A DNA stretch of 64,000 bases from Candidatus Phycosocius bacilliformis (GCF_003112735.1 NZ_BFBR01000003.1:248001-312000); one strand, 5' to 3'. Shown: positions 52,101-62,197, counted from the first letter of the stretch. Translations and numbers: made by a program. The notes: generated from the letters alone by a model not told the origin.

Positions 52101-55100
52101 ATGAATGATCCGCTCCTGCCTTCTCATGACGCCAGCCCAGAATCTGGCGTGCCCAAGGCTGTACCGGACAAAGCGGTTCGTGGGCGCGGCTTTTGGAAAA
52201 GCTCGACGCGATTCCTGACGATCGGCTTGGCGGGGCTGGCTGTGGCTGGCAGCTTGGTTTGGTTATGGCGGACTGATCTTGCCGAAGCGGGGCTTGAAGC
52301 CTTTCTGAAGGCCCGCGGCATCGAAGGTGGCGCGAAGCTGCGCGAGGTGTCGCCTCAAAAGGTGGTGCTGGAGGGGCTTCGCCTTGGTCCAACTGATAAG
52401 CCGACCTTGGTTTTGCCCAAAGCGACCATTTCCTTCCATTACGACATCAAGCTGGGCAAGCTGGTGATTGACGAGCTGGTGGCCGAGGGTGCCACATTGC
52501 AGATTCGCCGTGGCCGCGATGGCCAACTGAATTTTGGTTCACTGCAGCCGTTTCTTGAGCCGTCGGAGAAGCCAAGCCCGCTTTTGCTGCGCCAAGTCCT
52601 GCTCAAAACCGTCCAGGTGCAGTTCGAATCACCTGCCGGACCCGGACGCGCCCGCCTGAAGGCGTGGGGCGGCGACCAGCAAGGCTGGCGGATTCAGGGC
52701 TTGGTGGATTTGCCGCGAAGCCTGATCGGAGCAGGCCCCTCTTCTCCGGTCGCGCTTGGCCTCTTCATTGAACCAGGATCATCTCCTCCCGGCACGCGGC
52801 CGCAAACGACCCGAATGGGTGTTGCAATTCGCCCCGCAGGCCAAAACGTCAACTTGGGCACCAGTCGTCTTGATCGGGTCAGTGGGGATGGACGCGCGCT
52901 TGTCACATTGGATCGTTCGGGTTTGACCCAAATCAACCTGACGCATCTTGATCTGAGCGCCGACCAAGTTCGAGCGCCGACTTTCGTCGCCCGGAAAGTT
53001 CAGGTGCGTGCCGCCCCCGCCCGTTGGCAACATATGCATGGTGACGGTCAAATCTGGAGCCGAACCGGCTTTGGCACATTGATCGGTCAAGTGTTGGTGG
53101 GCGATCTGGTGCTTAACGGCACTAAGGTCAGGCAAGCAGAAGTCGACTTTTCGGGTGCCCGTACAGCCAATGGCTTGACCCGGATTGACCTCAAAGCGAC
53201 GGCCAATCAAATCCAGCTTGCCAATCAAGCTCGAGCGGGTCGCACCCAACTCACGGGCTTTGCCCAAACCCGCTTGGGTGATCTTGCGGCAGTCAACAGC
53301 GCCCGCTGGCAGGGCGAGGCCGCGCTATCTGCCCAAGGGCTGGTTCTGGAGTTGGCCCCGGGTCTGGGCGTGAGTGGCAATACCAGAAACCTCTCCCGAG
53401 ACAGCGCCTCTGGCGTGATTGACATCAGCTATGTGTATGATGGCAACATGCTGGCCGCAGCCTTAAAGCCGGGAACAAAATTAAGTCTGTCCTCGGGGTT
53501 GAGCCTTGCTGTTACCCCCGACAGCCAGAAACCCTTGGTCGGCGAAATACAGCTCGGTCAGGCTGATTTCGGACTGACCCGACTCTCGGGCGCTGCAGAC
53601 CTGCGTTTTTCGTCCCCCGGCGGCGGTCGCGGCCAAGCGCGACTGGCTGAACTATCCTGGACACCCGACACGTGGTCTTTGGCAGCCCAAGCCGTCAATT
53701 TGCAAGGACTGGCTTTGCCGGGTGCTTGGCGTGGCCTGCGCGTATCAGGTGACGTTGGTCAATTGGCATTGCGTGGCAAGGCTGGCGGCGTGCCGAGCGG
53801 GTCTGGACGCGGGAGTCTCACGATTAGTGCGGCGGCGGGGGCTGGTGGCCTTGGATTGGGGGCAGGCCAGATCAACCTTACCGGCAACGTCCAAGGCGAT
53901 GGCAAACGGATCACAGCCCGACTTTCGGGTCCCGTAGATGGGTTTGGCCACCAAGGCTCTGGGGTCCGCCAAGGCCGGATTGACATTAATGTCGAGGGCC
54001 GCGCACGGTCGAACAAACTGGTGTTCGATCTCGACGGCGCTGTGACCGCACGAGGCTTTACAGGCCTTGACCTGTCGGCCACCGATCTTGCCGGGCGCTT
54101 TGCCGGCCAAGTCATTTGGCACCAAGGCGCGAGCTCAACCAAGCAAACGGGCAATCACGCAGTCCGCCAGGCGGGATGGGACAGCACGGTCAACATCACG
54201 GCCAGCCTGTCGCGCCTGACATCGGGCGATCTCGAGCTCGATGGATTGAAGCTGTCAGCCCCGATCCGGGCGTCAGGAATCGGCAGAAGCTGGCAAGCGG
54301 ATCTGGATTTGACGGCTGAGACCAAGCGCCTGACCCATGCCGACACCGTCATCGATCAATTACGCCTGGCAGGGCCGATCAACGCCCGGCCCGGCCCAAT
54401 CGACCAACCGATCCAATTTCTGTCAGCTTCCTGCCTGCAGGCCTCGGCTGAGGCCGGGCACTTTCCCGGCGATGCGTGGGTTGGGGCGGTCAAGGCAAAT
54501 CTGTGCCCGGACCCGGCAGGGCGGCTTGCAAGTCTCTCAGACACCGGCCCGATCCTCTATGCCGATGCCCAGTTTGACCCCCTCGAATTGCGACTGGGTG
54601 CCACAGAGGATGGCCGCTCGCTGCGGCTGGGTGCCGTACGGGGTAACTTCAAGCCAGCCAACCAAGGTGGATGGCAATTGGACTTAACCTCGCAGGAAGT
54701 GGGCTATAGCTTCAAACTGCCAGATGGGGGTTTTGCGGAAATCTATGCCATGGACTCGCTGGTACGGATGACGCCGGGGCCAAATGGTATGGATCTGCGC
54801 GGCAAATTGGCCGGTCTGCGCGCTAAAGGATTGCCGGTGCAAATCTCAGGCACGGCGACTGCCGACCTACAAGCCCGGCGCACGGGACTTGTGGGCAATC
54901 TGGCGTTTGAGAACCTGCTTTTACGCGATGCACCAACCTATTTGCCCACACCCGACGAGGCAGGCAATCTGATTGAGCGCCCTGCCCGGTTTGCCATGTT
55001 GTCGCTCACCGGTGATGGATCGATCAATGGTAGCCAAATCGACATCCAAAGCGAGATCAATCTGGCCGATTCCGGGGCGTTCTTGGCGCGCGCTATTTTG

Positions 55101-56195
55101 AACCACAATTCGGCTACCGGTCTGGGTCGGATCGATGCGCTGGCTGAGAGAATTTCATTCGGCCAGTTTCCCACCAATGCGGCTGGCGTGGTTCAGAACA
55201 CCACACGTCCGCTCGATGCGGATGACATCGTGCCTGCCTTGCAGGGTGTCATACTTGATATGGTGGGGAATGTATCGGGATCAGCCTCCATGGCTTGGGG
55301 CCCAAACCAGCAAACCGTCTCTGATGCGCGGCTGTCTACGGCCAATCTCGACTTTGCCACCATGTTGGGAGAGGTCACCAATCTTACAGGTGACTTTAGC
55401 CTTGAGGATTTGCTGAAGGTCCGCTCTGCCGGACTACAAGGCTTTACCGTGGCATCGTTTGACCCGGGTCTGCCAATCCAAGACATTCAGGTGCAATTTG
55501 CCTTGCCAGGCGACAACACCTTGGAATTGCGCGACGCCAGTTGGCCCTTTGCCGAGGGCCGCTTGTCGGTTCGCCCGGCAACTTGGACATTCCGCGACGG
55601 CGACCAAGCTTTTGCCATTGATGTGGAACAGGTCGATCTGGCCAAGTTTTTGGGATTGAGCAAAGTGCCAAATCTCCAGATTGACGGCAAAGTGTCGGGT
55701 GTCTTTCCCGTTGAAGTGCGCAATGGCATTGTTGAGATTGTTGGGGGCCGCCTCGAACCACAGGCGGGGGGCGGCAAGATCCGCTATACACGTGCCCAGC
55801 CACTTGATACCTCACCTCAAACTGGCCGGAAGGCACCATGGTATCAACGCCTATTCACCCCGCGCGCCAAAATCCGTCAGAACAAGGCCAATCCAAGCCC
55901 AGTCAACCAAATCCCCAATGTTCTTGAGTATGAGATTGATGTGATCACGGTCGACGGCCGTCTGACAGGCGATCTGACCTTGGGGGTGGTATTGGTCGGT
56001 TCCAACAGCCAAGTCCTTTCCGGCATACCTGTCAAACTCAATGCCAAAGCCACACTGCCGATTGGTCAGATTAATGACATGGTCAGTCGGCTTTTAGAGA
56101 CAGCTACCACGGCTGATATGCTCAAAGAACTGGATCAATTTGACCGCGACAATCAGGGCCCTGGCTTCTTGTCTATCCCATCCCCAAAGCCCTGA
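52101..56195 (+). CDS. YdbH-like AsmA-superfamily envelope transport protein
   Basis: 1364 residues. A short cytoplasmic N-terminus, one membrane segment at about 37-57, then a very long periplasmic beta-rich region of the AsmA/TamB/YdbH type (LREVSPQKVVLEGLRLGP near 77-94; repeated L-x-G-x-V strand patterns). The C-terminal part, including DVEQVDLAKFLGLSKVPNLQIDGKVSGVFPVEVRNG near 1173-1208, is a conserved YdbH feature. In enterobacteria YdbH with YnbE and YdbL moves phospholipids toward the outer membrane. It is much longer than the E. coli protein and sits apart from ynbE-ydbL. A deletion or extra repeats cannot be judged by eye. Confidence 0.85.
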   Translation: MNDPLLPSHDASPESGVPKAVPDKAVRGRGFWKSSTRFLTIGLAGLAVAGSLVWLWRTDLAEAGLEAFLKARGIEGGAKLREVSPQKVVLEGLRLGPTDKPTLVLPKATISFHYDIKLGKLVIDELVAEGATLQIRRGRDGQLNFGSLQPFLEPSEKPSPLLLRQVLLKTVQVQFESPAGPGRARLKAWGGDQQGWRIQGLVDLPRSLIGAGPSSPVALGLFIEPGSSPPGTRPQTTRMGVAIRPAGQNVNLGTSRLDRVSGDGRALVTLDRSGLTQINLTHLDLSADQVRAPTFVARKVQVRAAPARWQHMHGDGQIWSRTGFGTLIGQVLVGDLVLNGTKVRQAEVDFSGARTANGLTRIDLKATANQIQLANQARAGRTQLTGFAQTRLGDLAAVNSARWQGEAALSAQGLVLELAPGLGVSGNTRNLSRDSASGVIDISYVYDGNMLAAALKPGTKLSLSSGLSLAVTPDSQKPLVGEIQLGQADFGLTRLSGAADLRFSSPGGGRGQARLAELSWTPDTWSLAAQAVNLQGLALPGAWRGLRVSGDVGQLALRGKAGGVPSGSGRGSLTISAAAGAGGLGLGAGQINLTGNVQGDGKRITARLSGPVDGFGHQGSGVRQGRIDINVEGRARSNKLVFDLDGAVTARGFTGLDLSATDLAGRFAGQVIWHQGASSTKQTGNHAVRQAGWDSTVNITASLSRLTSGDLELDGLKLSAPIRASGIGRSWQADLDLTAETKRLTHADTVIDQLRLAGPINARPGPIDQPIQFLSASCLQASAEAGHFPGDAWVGAVKANLCPDPAGRLASLSDTGPILYADAQFDPLELRLGATEDGRSLRLGAVRGNFKPANQGGWQLDLTSQEVGYSFKLPDGGFAEIYAMDSLVRMTPGPNGMDLRGKLAGLRAKGLPVQISGTATADLQARRTGLVGNLAFENLLLRDAPTYLPTPDEAGNLIERPARFAMLSLTGDGSINGSQIDIQSEINLADSGAFLARAILNHNSATGLGRIDALAERISFGQFPTNAAGVVQNTTRPLDADDIVPALQGVILDMVGNVSGSASMAWGPNQQTVSDARLSTANLDFATMLGEVTNLTGDFSLEDLLKVRSAGLQGFTVASFDPGLPIQDIQVQFALPGDNTLELRDASWPFAEGRLSVRPATWTFRDGDQAFAIDVEQVDLAKFLGLSKVPNLQIDGKVSGVFPVEVRNGIVEIVGGRLEPQAGGGKIRYTRAQPLDTSPQTGRKAPWYQRLFTPRAKIRQNKANPSPVNQIPNVLEYEIDVITVDGRLTGDLTLGVVLVGSNSQVLSGIPVKLNAKATLPIGQINDMVSRLLETATTADMLKELDQFDRDNQGPGFLSIPSPKP

Positions 56196-56294
56196 AACAG
56201 GCAACATTGATCACGCCCTTGGATAAGGGCTTGACCTAACCGCCACCCTTGGTCAAGACATTCCCGCTGACACAATGTTAGGGGAGTGTTTCTG

Positions 56295-57230
56295 ATGTCC
56301 TTACCCAAAGCCCTCCAAGGCCGCCTGCGTCTGCCCATCATCGCAGCCCCGATGTTTCTCGTCTCTGGGCCTGAATTGGTTATTGCCGCGTGCCAGTCTG
56401 GTATCCTCGGGACCTTCCCTGCCTTGAACCAACGCTCCAGCGACGGTTATGCCGATTGGCTTGACGAGATAAAGGCGGCTTTGGGCCCAGCGGATGCTCC
56501 TTTTGGTGTCAATCTGATCGTTCACAAGTCGAACCCCCGCTTGGCGGCAGACGTGAAAATCTCGGCAGATCGGAAAATCCCTTTGGCCATCACATCTTTG
56601 GGTGCAGTGAAAGACGTGGTCCAAGCCATTCATGACGGTGGTGGCTTGGTGTTTCATGACGTCACCACTGTGAAACACGGGGAAAAAGCAATTGAAGCTG
56701 GCGTAGATGGCCTGATCGCAGTCTGTGCAGGTGCTGGGGGCCACGCAGGAACCCTGTCGCCCTTTGCATTGGCCAGCGAATTGCGCACAGCTTTCCCTGA
56801 CACATGTTTGGTTCTGGCCGGAGCCATCTCGACCGGTCGTCATGTTGCCGCAGCACGCATGATCGGGGCAGATCTTGCTTATATGGGGACCCGTTTCATC
56901 GCCACGCATGAGAGCCGTGGCCAAGATGGCTTTAAGAAAATGATTGAGGATAGTCAGGCTGCCGATGTGGTCTATACGCCGCGGGTCAGCGGCATACCGG
57001 CTAACTTCCTCGCCCCGTCTCTGCGTGCAAACGGCATGGACCCGCGTGACCTTGAACCTGACCCAGACGTGGATATGGCCGAACAATTGAGCACGGGTAA
57101 GGCATGGGCCACCATCTGGTCGGCCGGACAAGGTGTCGGCTCAGTCCAAGACACTTTGCCTGTGAAGGCTTTGGTTGATCGCCTCGAATCCGAGTATCGT
57201 TCCGCCCTGACAGAGGCGCGGGATTGGTAG
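56295..57230 (+). CDS. Nitronate monooxygenase-like FMN protein
   Basis: 311 residues: TIM-barrel with IAAPMFLVSGPELVIAACQSG at 16-36, GVNLIVHKSNPR near 76-87, the phosphate-binding AGAGGHAGTLSPF near 154-166 and GADLAYMGTRFIATHES near 194-210. This matches class I nitronate monooxygenases, which oxidise nitronates such as propionate 3-nitronate using FMN and oxygen, in the cytoplasm. Enoyl-ACP reductase II-type proteins share the fold. Start 56295 has GGGGAG upstream; the GTG at 56286 is ignored. Followed four bases on by the SDR gene. Confidence 0.85.
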   Translation: MSLPKALQGRLRLPIIAAPMFLVSGPELVIAACQSGILGTFPALNQRSSDGYADWLDEIKAALGPADAPFGVNLIVHKSNPRLAADVKISADRKIPLAITSLGAVKDVVQAIHDGGGLVFHDVTTVKHGEKAIEAGVDGLIAVCAGAGGHAGTLSPFALASELRTAFPDTCLVLAGAISTGRHVAAARMIGADLAYMGTRFIATHESRGQDGFKKMIEDSQAADVVYTPRVSGIPANFLAPSLRANGMDPRDLEPDPDVDMAEQLSTGKAWATIWSAGQGVGSVQDTLPVKALVDRLESEYRSALTEARDW

Positions 57231-57233
57231 AAT

Positions 57234-58049
57234 ATGGCGAACATCAACGAAAAAGTGGCACTCATCACAGGCTCAGCCACTGGTTTGGGTGCTGCCACAG
57301 CACTTAAACTTGCCGGGGATGGGGCGCGACTCATTCTCAACTACTCAAAAAGCAAATCAGAATGCGAGGCCACCGCCCATGCTTGTCTCGCGGCGGGGGC
57401 AACTGAAGTCCGGGTGGTTCAAGGCAATGTTGCCCTCGATCAGGATTGCCGACATTTGGCAGCAGCCGCGCAGGAATGGGGCCGGCTGGATATATTGGTC
57501 AATAATGCCGGAACCACCAAACACGCGCCCAATCACGCCGACATGGATGCACTTGAAACCGACGACTTCCTGCACCTCTATCAAGTCAATACAATCGGGC
57601 CTTTCTTGATGATCCGGGCGGCCAAACCCCTGTTGCTTGCCGCCTACGAGGCAACCGGCTTGGCCAGTTCGGTGGTGATGATCTCCTCGATTGCCGGGGT
57701 GATGGGTATTGGCTCTTCGGTTGCTTACGCCGCGTCGAAGGGTGCGCTTAACACCATGACCAAGTCTCTGGCCCGCGCCTTAGCCCCAGCGATCCGGGTC
57801 AATGCCGTGTGTCCGGGCTTTATCGACACCCGCTGGTTCACCGACGCTTTTGGGGATGAAACCACCGCTCGCATCCGGGAAAATGTCAAAAATCAGGTCC
57901 CCTTGGGCGTTGCCTCAGGCCCGGAGGATATCGCCGAAACAGTGGCCTTTTTCTGTAACAGCGCCTCGCGCCATGTCACTGGCGAGACATTGATCGTGGA
58001 TGCAGGCCTGCATCTGGGCGCGACGATTCGGGCACCGGCGCGCGCTTAA
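57234..58049 (+). CDS. Short-chain dehydrogenase/reductase
   Basis: 271 residues with the classical SDR set: GSATGLGAATALKL at about 12-25 (nucleotide loop), NNAG near 91-94, SSIAGVMGIGSSVAYAASKGAL near 147-168 with Ser148, Tyr161 and Lys165 as catalytic residues, and VCPGFIDTRW near 191-200. The family resembles 3-oxoacyl-ACP reductases, but gluconate-type sugar dehydrogenases also fit. It begins four bases after the NMO-like gene, so the two are co-transcribed. Confidence 0.88.
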   Translation: MANINEKVALITGSATGLGAATALKLAGDGARLILNYSKSKSECEATAHACLAAGATEVRVVQGNVALDQDCRHLAAAAQEWGRLDILVNNAGTTKHAPNHADMDALETDDFLHLYQVNTIGPFLMIRAAKPLLLAAYEATGLASSVVMISSIAGVMGIGSSVAYAASKGALNTMTKSLARALAPAIRVNAVCPGFIDTRWFTDAFGDETTARIRENVKNQVPLGVASGPEDIAETVAFFCNSASRHVTGETLIVDAGLHLGATIRAPARA

Positions 58050-58246
58050 GCCTGCTTATTAGTCAAATCTTGAGGTTTCTTGATTAAGAAAGTGGCATGG
58101 CGCGAGTGTTCGCGCCCGCTCGATCAACAGTGCGATTGCATCGGATGTGTTGCGCTGATGTCATAGCGGTGAAGAACAAACTTCGCCAAATAGGCGATGT
58201 ACTTTTCAAGAAGTCGCACCTCCCGCGACTTCCACAGGGGACTAAC

Positions 58247-58948
58247 ATGAAACTCAAAACACTTCTTTTGGCCACTGCTCTTGTTTGTGGGGCACCAGCC
58301 GTTGCTTCGGCTCAGGAAACCACCACGTAGGTGAATGTCGGTGTTGCGTCGAGCTACCAGTTCCGTGGCATCAATCAGAATGCTGACGACACCGGTCAGG
58401 TGTTTGGTGGCGTCGACCTGTCGGCAGGTTCGTTCTATGTCGGCACTTGGTTGTCGAACGTGGATTTCGGCGGCAAAGCCAACCTGGAAGTCGACCTGTA
58501 TGCTGGCTACAAGCCACAAGTCGGCCCTGTGACGCTCGACATTGGCGTCTTGGCCTACACCTACCCACAACAAAGCGACTTGCTGATCTATGAAGGCAAG
58601 TTTGCTGGCACGGTCGCGACCGAGTCTGGCATTTCGCTGACTGGTTCGATTTTCTATTCGCCAGAAGCTGGCAAGAATGGCCCTTCCTACTGGTATTATG
58701 AAGCTGCAGTGTCGGCTCCAATCCCAGGCGCCAAGGTCGGCCCCTTCTCGTTGTCGGCCAATGCGTCTGTTGGCAGCCAAGACTATGAAAGCGGTGCAAC
58801 CCCAGTTGATTACACCAACTGGAAAGTCGGCCTGACGGCCGCCACTGAAAACGGTTGGGCTGTAGACGTGTTCTACACCGACACCGACGTGGACAATGAC
58901 AAGCTGTACGAAGGCAAGGGCGTCGTTCAGCTGAAGCGCACTTTCTAA
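58247..58948 (+). pseudogene. TorF-family porin gene split by an in-frame TAG
   Basis: Reading from ATG 58247: 22 residues of signal peptide (MKLKTLLLATALVCGAPAVASA), QETTT, then TAG at 58328-58330, then an in-frame continuation of 205 residues (VNVGVASSYQFRGINQNADD to LKRTF) that is clearly a TorF (TIGR02001) beta-barrel protein. The RBS, signal peptide and barrel are otherwise intact, and the GTG after the amber would start a barrel with no signal. It may be a sequencing error, a recent mutation or a read-through gene. Terminator at 58971 follows. Confidence 0.8.
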
Positions 58949-58970
58949 GAAAGTCCGTCATCGGATCACA

Positions 58971-59001
58971 AAGGCCGCAAGCAAAGCTTGCGGCCTTTTT
59001 T
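58971..59001 (+). terminator. Intrinsic terminator of the TorF-like gene
   Basis: AAGGCCGCAAGC (58971-58982), loop AAA, GCTTGCGGCCTT (58986-58997), then TTTT. A perfect 12-base-pair stem and T-run 23 bases after the stop. The symmetrical A-run also lets it end minus-strand transcripts from the CNNM gene. Confidence 0.92.
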
Positions 59002-59053
59002 GTTGTCGAGCGCCACAGCCAGGCGCGCACAAATCTACGACCAAAAGGCGTGA

Positions 59054-60346
59054 TTAGCTCTTGTCGCCTGCGGTTTCCGGTGTGATGCGGATCGCCAGAA
59101 TCTGGTTGCGGTGCTTTCGCAAAATCTGGAAGCGGTAGCCATGGAAAGCAAACCGCTGGCCGGGATCGGGAATGGCTTGGGCCTCGTGAATGACAAGGCC
59201 CGCAATCGTCACCGCTTCTTCGTCGGGCAAGTTCCAGTCCATCGCGCGGTTGAGGTCACGGATCGGCACCACGCCGTCAACATTGACCGAGCCATCGGGC
59301 TGAGGTCGCACCCCTTGAATGGCAATATCATGCTCATCCACAATATCGCCGACGATTTCTTCAAGAATATCTTCCAGCGTCACCAGACCTTGCAAAGCAC
59401 CATATTCGTCAACCACACAGGCCACATGGCTGCGCCGCTTGAGGAATTCTTCCAACTGTTCCTTCAACGTGGTGGTATCTGGCACGAACCACGGTTCGCG
59501 TATGATAGATTTAAGATCAATCTCGTCGAGATTGCCTTGGGCATCGGCAATCGCTTGTAGCAAATCCTTGGCATGCAAGATGCCGACAATGTTTTCCTGA
59601 TCATCCTGATAAAGGGGTAAGCGCGAATGCTGGGTCTGAAGCACCTGCATGACGATTTCACGCGGGGGCAATTCGACATCAATCGTCTTCATGTTCTTGC
59701 GGTGGATCATCACATCGGAGACGTCTAAGTCTTCAAGATCAAGCACACCTGCAACCCGGTCGCGGTCAGACTTCTCCACACTGCCTTCATGCTTGCCCAG
59801 TTCAATGGCCCCGCGGATTTCTTCCATCGTGGCGTCTTCATCGGTGACCCGGTCCAGCTTGACCCCGAAAACCTGCAATGTGGCCCGCACGATCCAACGC
59901 ACCGCAGTCACAATCGGGCTCAATAAAGTGACCGACCATTGCACCGGCAGCGACACCCAGCGGGCGGTGGCTTCAGGATAAGAGAAGGCAAAAGTCTTGG
60001 GCATGACTTCAGCAAAGATCAACACAATCGCTGTCACCAAAGCCGTGGCCACAGCAATGGTCGTCGGAGCCTGCCCGAACAATTGCACCAAGAGCGCCGT
60101 TGTCAGCGCCCCGGCCAATGTGTTGAGAAAATTATTCCCCAACAACAACGACCCGATCAGCCGATCTGGGTTCTGGATCAGCTTGTTGACGCGCGCCGCC
60201 GCCCGATCGCCGTCCTTCTCAAGTTGGAACATGCGCGCGCGCGATGATGAGGTGATCGAGGTTTCAGCAGCCGAATAAAAAGCCGACAAACCGATCAAAA
60301 TTGCCACTGAAATCGCGGTTACAATGACCGTCGGGTCCATTGTCAT
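59054..60346 (-). CDS. CNNM/CorC (HlyC) family membrane protein with CBS domains
   Basis: 430 residues. Membrane DUF21/CNNM domain at about 1-185 (IGLSAFYSAAETSITSSSRARMFQLEK near 19-45), two CBS domains at about 205-330 (MIHRKNMKTIDVELPPREIVMQVLQTQHSRLPLYQ; VVDEYGALQGLVTLEDILEEIVGDI) and the CorC/HlyC domain at the C-terminus. These proteins are linked to Mg/Co efflux. Overlaps aroB by ATGA; the aroK-aroB-CNNM order is a common alphaproteobacterial unit. Confidence 0.9.
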   Translation of the reverse strand: MTMDPTVIVTAISVAILIGLSAFYSAAETSITSSSRARMFQLEKDGDRAAARVNKLIQNPDRLIGSLLLGNNFLNTLAGALTTALLVQLFGQAPTTIAVATALVTAIVLIFAEVMPKTFAFSYPEATARWVSLPVQWSVTLLSPIVTAVRWIVRATLQVFGVKLDRVTDEDATMEEIRGAIELGKHEGSVEKSDRDRVAGVLDLEDLDVSDVMIHRKNMKTIDVELPPREIVMQVLQTQHSRLPLYQDDQENIVGILHAKDLLQAIADAQGNLDEIDLKSIIREPWFVPDTTTLKEQLEEFLKRRSHVACVVDEYGALQGLVTLEDILEEIVGDIVDEHDIAIQGVRPQPDGSVNVDGVVPIRDLNRAMDWNLPDEEAVTIAGLVIHEAQAIPDPGQRFAFHGYRFQILRKHRNQILAIRITPETAGDKS

Positions 60347-61455
60347 ATGTGGATATCCTTTTGCAGGAACGTTCGAACAGCCCCGGCATCGGCCGCCTTC
60401 TGCACAAAGGCCGCCCCAATACCGCGCGTCAAAATCAATGTGATTGCGCCATTCTCATTCTTTTTGTCATGGGTCATGGCATCAAACAATGCCTCAGCCG
60501 ACCAAGGCCCGCCGGGTAATTGACTGGGGCGGCTGATCAGGCCTGCTGCGTCAATCGCAGCTTCGACCAGCCGGGCATCGTCCTCGCGGCACAAGCCTTG
60601 GTGGGCGGAAAAGCGAAACGCCATCGCCATACCACACGCCACCGCCTCGCCATGACGCAGGATCTGTTCGTCAAAGCCAACACAGGCTTCAAACGCATGG
60701 CCAAAGGTATGACCGAGATTGAGGAGTGCGCGTACACCTGCCTCGCGCTCATCCTCGGCAACAATGCGGGCTTTGGCGGCAACAGCCTGGCCAATCGCAT
60801 AGGCCAGATCATCCATATCGCCTGCCAAGGCCTGTGCAGCATGGTCGCGGCACCACTCAAAGAAAGGCCGATCTCCAATCAGACCAATTTTCAGGATTTC
60901 TGCCCAGCCTGCGCGGCGATCTCGGTCGGGTAAGGTCGAGAGTACATCCAGATCGGCCAGCACATGGCGGGGTTGCCAGAACAGGCCGACCAGATTCTTG
61001 CCGGCTTGCGCATTGATCGCGGTTTTTCCCCCTACTGAGGAATCAACTTGTGCCAAAAGGGTCGTGGGGACTTGCACAAAATCAATGCCGCGCTTGGTGA
61101 TGCCCGCCGCAAAGCCCGCCAGATCGCCCGTCACGCCACCCCCAAAGGCTACGATCAGGTCAGAACGCTCCAGATTAAGGCCCAGCAGCGCTTCGGTAAC
61201 CCGCTCGAGGCTGGCAAAACTTTTACTGGCCTCACCGGGCGCGATTTCGATGACATCCCACCTGATCCCCGCCTGTGACAGACTGGTCTCGAACGTGTGG
61301 CCGTGCAACGCCCAAGCCTGCGCGTCGGCGACGATGGCAATGCGTGGCCGCTTCATCAAAGGTCGCAATATCGCCCCAGCCTGTGCCAGGAGGCCTTGGC
61401 CAATATCGACCTGATAGGTGCGCTTGTCGAGCGCCACAGAAATAGATTGCCTCAC
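60343..61455 (-). CDS. aroB: 3-dehydroquinate synthase
   Basis: 370 residues. Converts DAHP to 3-dehydroquinate, step two of the shikimate pathway, with NAD and a metal. Visible: AFGGGVTGDLAGFAAGITKRGIDFVQVPTTLLAQVDSSVGGKTAINAQAGKN near 103-154 in parts (NAD and substrate site), GWAEILKIGLIGD near 189-201, LLNLGHTFGHAFE near 241-253 (metal His). Overlaps aroK by ATGA and the CNNM gene by ATGA. Confidence 0.95.
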   Translation of the reverse strand: MRQSISVALDKRTYQVDIGQGLLAQAGAILRPLMKRPRIAIVADAQAWALHGHTFETSLSQAGIRWDVIEIAPGEASKSFASLERVTEALLGLNLERSDLIVAFGGGVTGDLAGFAAGITKRGIDFVQVPTTLLAQVDSSVGGKTAINAQAGKNLVGLFWQPRHVLADLDVLSTLPDRDRRAGWAEILKIGLIGDRPFFEWCRDHAAQALAGDMDDLAYAIGQAVAAKARIVAEDEREAGVRALLNLGHTFGHAFEACVGFDEQILRHGEAVACGMAMAFRFSAHQGLCREDDARLVEAAIDAAGLISRPSQLPGGPWSAEALFDAMTHDKKNENGAITLILTRGIGAAFVQKAADAGAVRTFLQKDIHI

Positions 61456-62015
61456 GCCACGCTCTCCAGATCACCATGGGCCCGCAAGGCGGCGACGACG
61501 GCATCGACCGTGACATGGTGCGGGCCTTCGCGCGACTCCACAATGATGTCGGCTTCCGCATAGATCGGATAGCGCACATCCATCAGCTTTTCCATGATCT
61601 GACGGGGATCACCAGTGCGCAGGAGCGGCCTGTCGTCGCGGCGCGAAACGCGCTTGACCAAAGTGTCGAGGTCCGCTCGCAACCAGACTGTGGTCGCTCG
61701 CTGGCGCAAGAGAACGCGCGTCACCGGGTTCATAAAAGCCCCGCCGCCCGTGGCCAGAATATGGGGCGGCTCTTCGAGGATGCGGGCAATGACCCGGCGT
61801 TCACCCGCGCGAAATTCATCCTCACCGCGCTCGGCAAAGATATCCGCGATCGGCCGACCGGCGGCAATGACGATCTCATCGTCGGCATCCCTGAACGGCA
61901 CGTTCAGTTGCGCCGCCAGACGACGACCTACAGATGACTTGCCCGCCCCCATCAGGCCAACCAGCGCCACAGTCCGCTTTAAGGGGACGGGCAAAGGTGG
62001 TTGTGCTTGAAACAT
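61452..62015 (-). CDS. aroK: Shikimate kinase
   Basis: 187 residues; phosphorylates shikimate with ATP. P-loop GLMGAGKSS at 19-27, RDADDEIV near 41-48, and ATGGGAFM near 88-95 with RRDDRPLL near 124-131 (substrate and lid Arg). First gene of the aroK-aroB-CNNM operon, overlapping aroB by ATGA. The N-terminal Pro-rich 15 residues are outside the kinase fold. Confidence 0.94.
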   Translation of the reverse strand: MFQAQPPLPVPLKRTVALVGLMGAGKSSVGRRLAAQLNVPFRDADDEIVIAAGRPIADIFAERGEDEFRAGERRVIARILEEPPHILATGGGAFMNPVTRVLLRQRATTVWLRADLDTLVKRVSRRDDRPLLRTGDPRQIMEKLMDVRYPIYAEADIIVESREGPHHVTVDAVVAALRAHGDLESVA

Positions 62016-62197
62016 GCCCTAAACCTAACGCTCCCGCCCTTTAGGTGCAATAACGGCCTCGGTATTCAGCAGCCCCCGGAGCCGGGCTTCACACAATAGT
62101 CATCAGATTTGCATTGCATTGACTGTGCGCGACGCCCAAACACAGGCTTGATGTGTCAAAGTCGACACCACAGCATGTCTCAAAGGACCTAAAACGG

